NCBI GenBank assembly: GCA_003249585.1
Contig: QKIM01000629.1
Coordinates: 1-7,703 of the forward strand
DNA length: 7,703 bases
From: Deltaproteobacteria bacterium
Lineage (GTDB): Bacteria > Myxococcota_A > Polyangia > HGW-17
Reading direction: 5' to 3'
The position numbers were made by a program, and so were the translations under genes. Below are positions 6,284 through 7,703 of this stretch, in pieces; the first letter of the stretch is position 1; each line of letters begins with the position of its first letter. The notes under the pieces are model-generated. The model did no database searches. It was not told the origin of the DNA and was given only the letters and a program-made list of their open reading frames with translations.

Positions 6284-6825
6284 GGGGCTCCTTTCGGGGC
6301 AGTGGGTTCGGGTCTGTGCAGACGGCGCTCCAGAGCCACGAGGAAGGGTATGACGAGGATCATGAGCACGACCCCGGGCCACCCGCTGAGGAAGGTGACG
6401 CCCGCAATGTAGCGGGCAGGCAGCTCCACCATCAGGGCGAACGCAAAGACCATGGCCACGTGCAGGGCCCGGCCGAGAACGAGGACGGGGATCAGCACCC
6501 ACAGGGGGTGAAGCCTCCGCCAGCGCCCCGAAACGGCGGCGATGAGGGCGCCCATAATGGCGAGTTCCACGGCCATGAAGACGGCGACGGGGGGATAAAA
6601 GGGCGGCATCCCCGTGACGGCCCCGCTGAGCAGGGGCACCACGAGGGCCGTCAATGCGGCGGCCGATGGGCGCACCATGAAGGCCAACGCCACCACAGGG
6701 AGATACATGGGCAAAAAGAGGCTGCCCAACTGGATAAGGTGGAAGAAGACCGGCAAAAGCCAGGCGGCGGCGCCAAAAAGGCTGCACAGCGCCACCTCCC
6801 TGACGGTGAAGGCACTGTCTTTCAT
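6280..6825 (-). CDS. ECF transporter substrate-binding S component, specificity unknown
   Basis: A 181-residue integral membrane protein. About six hydrophobic segments fit an S component, the small subunit that binds substrate in the membrane and topples to deliver it. The start ATG at 6825 overlaps the receptor stop (ATGA), with GAGG 8 bases upstream. Residues 24-75 contain LPVFFHL, GSLFLPMYLPVV and SGAVTGMPP. To my knowledge the FLPM-x-x-PV and TGMPP motifs mark a group of S components without an assigned substrate. The N-terminal MKDSAFTVRE and the basic C-terminal tail (LERRLHRPEP) are probably cytoplasmic. It lacks the familiar marks of BioY, ThiT or RibU as far as I can judge. With a dedicated T and A gene in the same operon this would be a group I ECF system. 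Confidence 0.82.
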   Translation of the reverse strand: MKDSAFTVREVALCSLFGAAAWLLPVFFHLIQLGSLFLPMYLPVVALAFMVRPSAAALTALVVPLLSGAVTGMPPFYPPVAVFMAVELAIMGALIAAVSGRWRRLHPLWVLIPVLVLGRALHVAMVFAFALMVELPARYIAGVTFLSGWPGVVLMILVIPFLVALERRLHRPEPTAPKGAP

Positions 6826-7703
6826 AATACCAACCTCACTCCGGCGAGGAAGTTGAAGCCGGGCATGGTGTAGTACTCCACGAAGGCGTACCGGCTGTCC
6901 AGAAGATTGCGGGCGGTGATGTACGGCTCAACGGTATAGCGACCGGTCCGCAGGACATAGCGCACGGTACAGTCCAGAAAGAACACATCGTCCATGGGAT
7001 CCCGGGAGTAGTTGTTCATGAAGAGCCCGTGAACGTACTGCGCCGAGAGCGTGGCACGAAAGCGGTGCCGTCCGTGTCGGTGGTCAAAGTCCACGCCGAA
7101 GTCGAGTTTGGCGTCGGGATTCTGTTTCGTATAGCGCCCCACGTCCTGCCAGTTGCCCATGACATAAGGGGAAAAGGGTCCGATTCCCTTGAGCCGCAGC
7201 TTCCCTTCCACGCCCCACACCTCGTAGCTGTCGATGTTCACCACCTCCGCCGTGGGCCAGGACCCGAAATACTTGATGAGGTTTTGGGCACTGGTGCGAT
7301 AGACCGTGGCCGTCGCGTCCACATGCCGGCTGGTAAAGGCGATGGAGCCGCTCCAGTTGAGGGAGAACTCCGGCTTCAGGTCGGGGTTGGCCACGGGGTA
7401 GGGGAGATACAGATCCCTGAGGGTGGGCTGTCGGAAGTTGCGGGTGATGTTGGTGTAGGCGGTGACATGGCGTCCCAGGCTCCAGCGCACGCCGCCCTTG
7501 TATAGAAACACGGGGCCCTCGCCCTCATCGTAGAGGAGCCGCGCGCCGCCCACAAGCCGCAGGGACTTGAGGGGATTCGACACGGCCTCGGCGTAGGCCG
7601 ATGCCTGGGTGCGGGCGGTCAGGGCCTGGCGGGTCCCGTCGATACGGTTCTCCACCGAGCCGTCCACGATCTCGGCGCTGATCCCGCCCAGGAGCCTGAG
7701 GAA
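6822..7703 (-). CDS. TonB-dependent outer-membrane receptor, C-terminal barrel (5' end off window)
   Basis: The final 293 residues of a TonB-dependent receptor; the frame is open through the right edge at 7703, and the plug domain and TonB box lie outside. Alternating barrel strands are visible, with the common family motif RNFRQPTLRDLY followed by NPDLKPEFSLNWSGSI, and later ITARNLLDSRY. The last strand is FNFLAGVRLVL, ending in Leu where an aromatic residue is usual. Such receptors bring scarce large ligands (corrinoids, siderophores, other metal chelates) into the periplasm using the proton-motive force via TonB. General layout is BtuB-like, but that does not fix the ligand. Its stop overlaps the S-component start (ATGA), so it appears to be an early gene of the uptake operon; the promoter is off the window. 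Confidence 0.9.
   Translation of the reverse strand, partial: FLRLLGGISAEIVDGSVENRIDGTRQALTARTQASAYAEAVSNPLKSLRLVGGARLLYDEGEGPVFLYKGGVRWSLGRHVTAYTNITRNFRQPTLRDLYLPYPVANPDLKPEFSLNWSGSIAFTSRHVDATATVYRTSAQNLIKYFGSWPTAEVVNIDSYEVWGVEGKLRLKGIGPFSPYVMGNWQDVGRYTKQNPDAKLDFGVDFDHRHGRHRFRATLSAQYVHGLFMNNYSRDPMDDVFFLDCTVRYVLRTGRYTVEPYITARNLLDSRYAFVEYYTMPGFNFLAGVRLVL

Noticed and set aside
6284..6787. Upstream extension of the methyltransferase frame
   Set aside because: It overlaps the S-component gene and has shadow-like composition. The ATG at 6283 has a ribosome site and the ATGA overlap.
5645..6873. Plus-strand open frames opposite the methyltransferase and S component (5645-6412, 6316-6873)
   Set aside because: They are charged, His/Gly/Asp-rich shadows of well-supported minus-strand genes, with no motif or ribosome site.
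1..7703. CRISPR arrays, tRNA, rRNA, insertion sequences, attachment sites
   Set aside because: I saw no regularly spaced repeats, tRNA-like cloverleaf, transposase motifs or flanking terminal repeats on either strand by eye.

Overview
The window comes from a high-G+C Gram-negative bacterium. The evidence is a TonB-dependent outer-membrane receptor, several lipoprotein signal peptides, and a Cys-rich formylglycine-generating-enzyme (FGE)-like lipoprotein of a style common in Myxococcota and related former Deltaproteobacteria. The phylum is an inference from gene style; no rRNA or other marker gene is present.

Layout. (1) Positions 3-392, plus strand: the 3' end of a sensor histidine kinase (ATPase domain only). 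(2) Positions 436-1620 and 1695-3101, both minus strand: a Cys-repeat FGE-sulfatase-like lipoprotein, preceded in transcription order by a CapA-type metallophosphatase-like lipoprotein. (3) Positions 3102-3234: a divergent intergenic region with a sharply AT-rich block and a candidate promoter for the next gene. (4) Positions 3235-4260, plus strand: an unrecognised secreted lipoprotein with a ZU5-like N-terminal part and a possible lipocalin-like C-terminal part. (5) Positions 7703 down to about 4262, minus strand: one operon reading TonB-dependent receptor (5' end off the window), ECF transporter substrate-binding S component, SAM-dependent methyltransferase, ECF transmembrane T component, and ECF ATPase. 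All four junctions are 4-base start/stop overlaps (ATGA, ATGA, GTGA, ATGA).

The operon is the most interesting content. It looks like a self-contained uptake route: receptor for the outer membrane, S+T+A energy-coupling-factor importer for the inner membrane, and a small methyltransferase translated between S and T that may modify the imported compound. The substrate cannot be read from the sequence; a corrinoid, metallophore or similar scarce cofactor would fit the receptor plus ECF pairing. The ATPase has two oddities. The H-loop histidine is replaced by Asn, and its reading frame has no stop at the expected end, running 543 bases antisense through the neighbouring lipoprotein gene. A stop in an adjacent frame lies just past that lipoprotein's end, which suggests an indel.

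Several translation starts were set from Shine-Dalgarno spacing or start/stop overlaps and differ from the longest open frame: 1620, 3101, 3235, 4944, 5663 and 6283. Long open frames antisense to these genes are treated as by-products of G+C-rich codon use.
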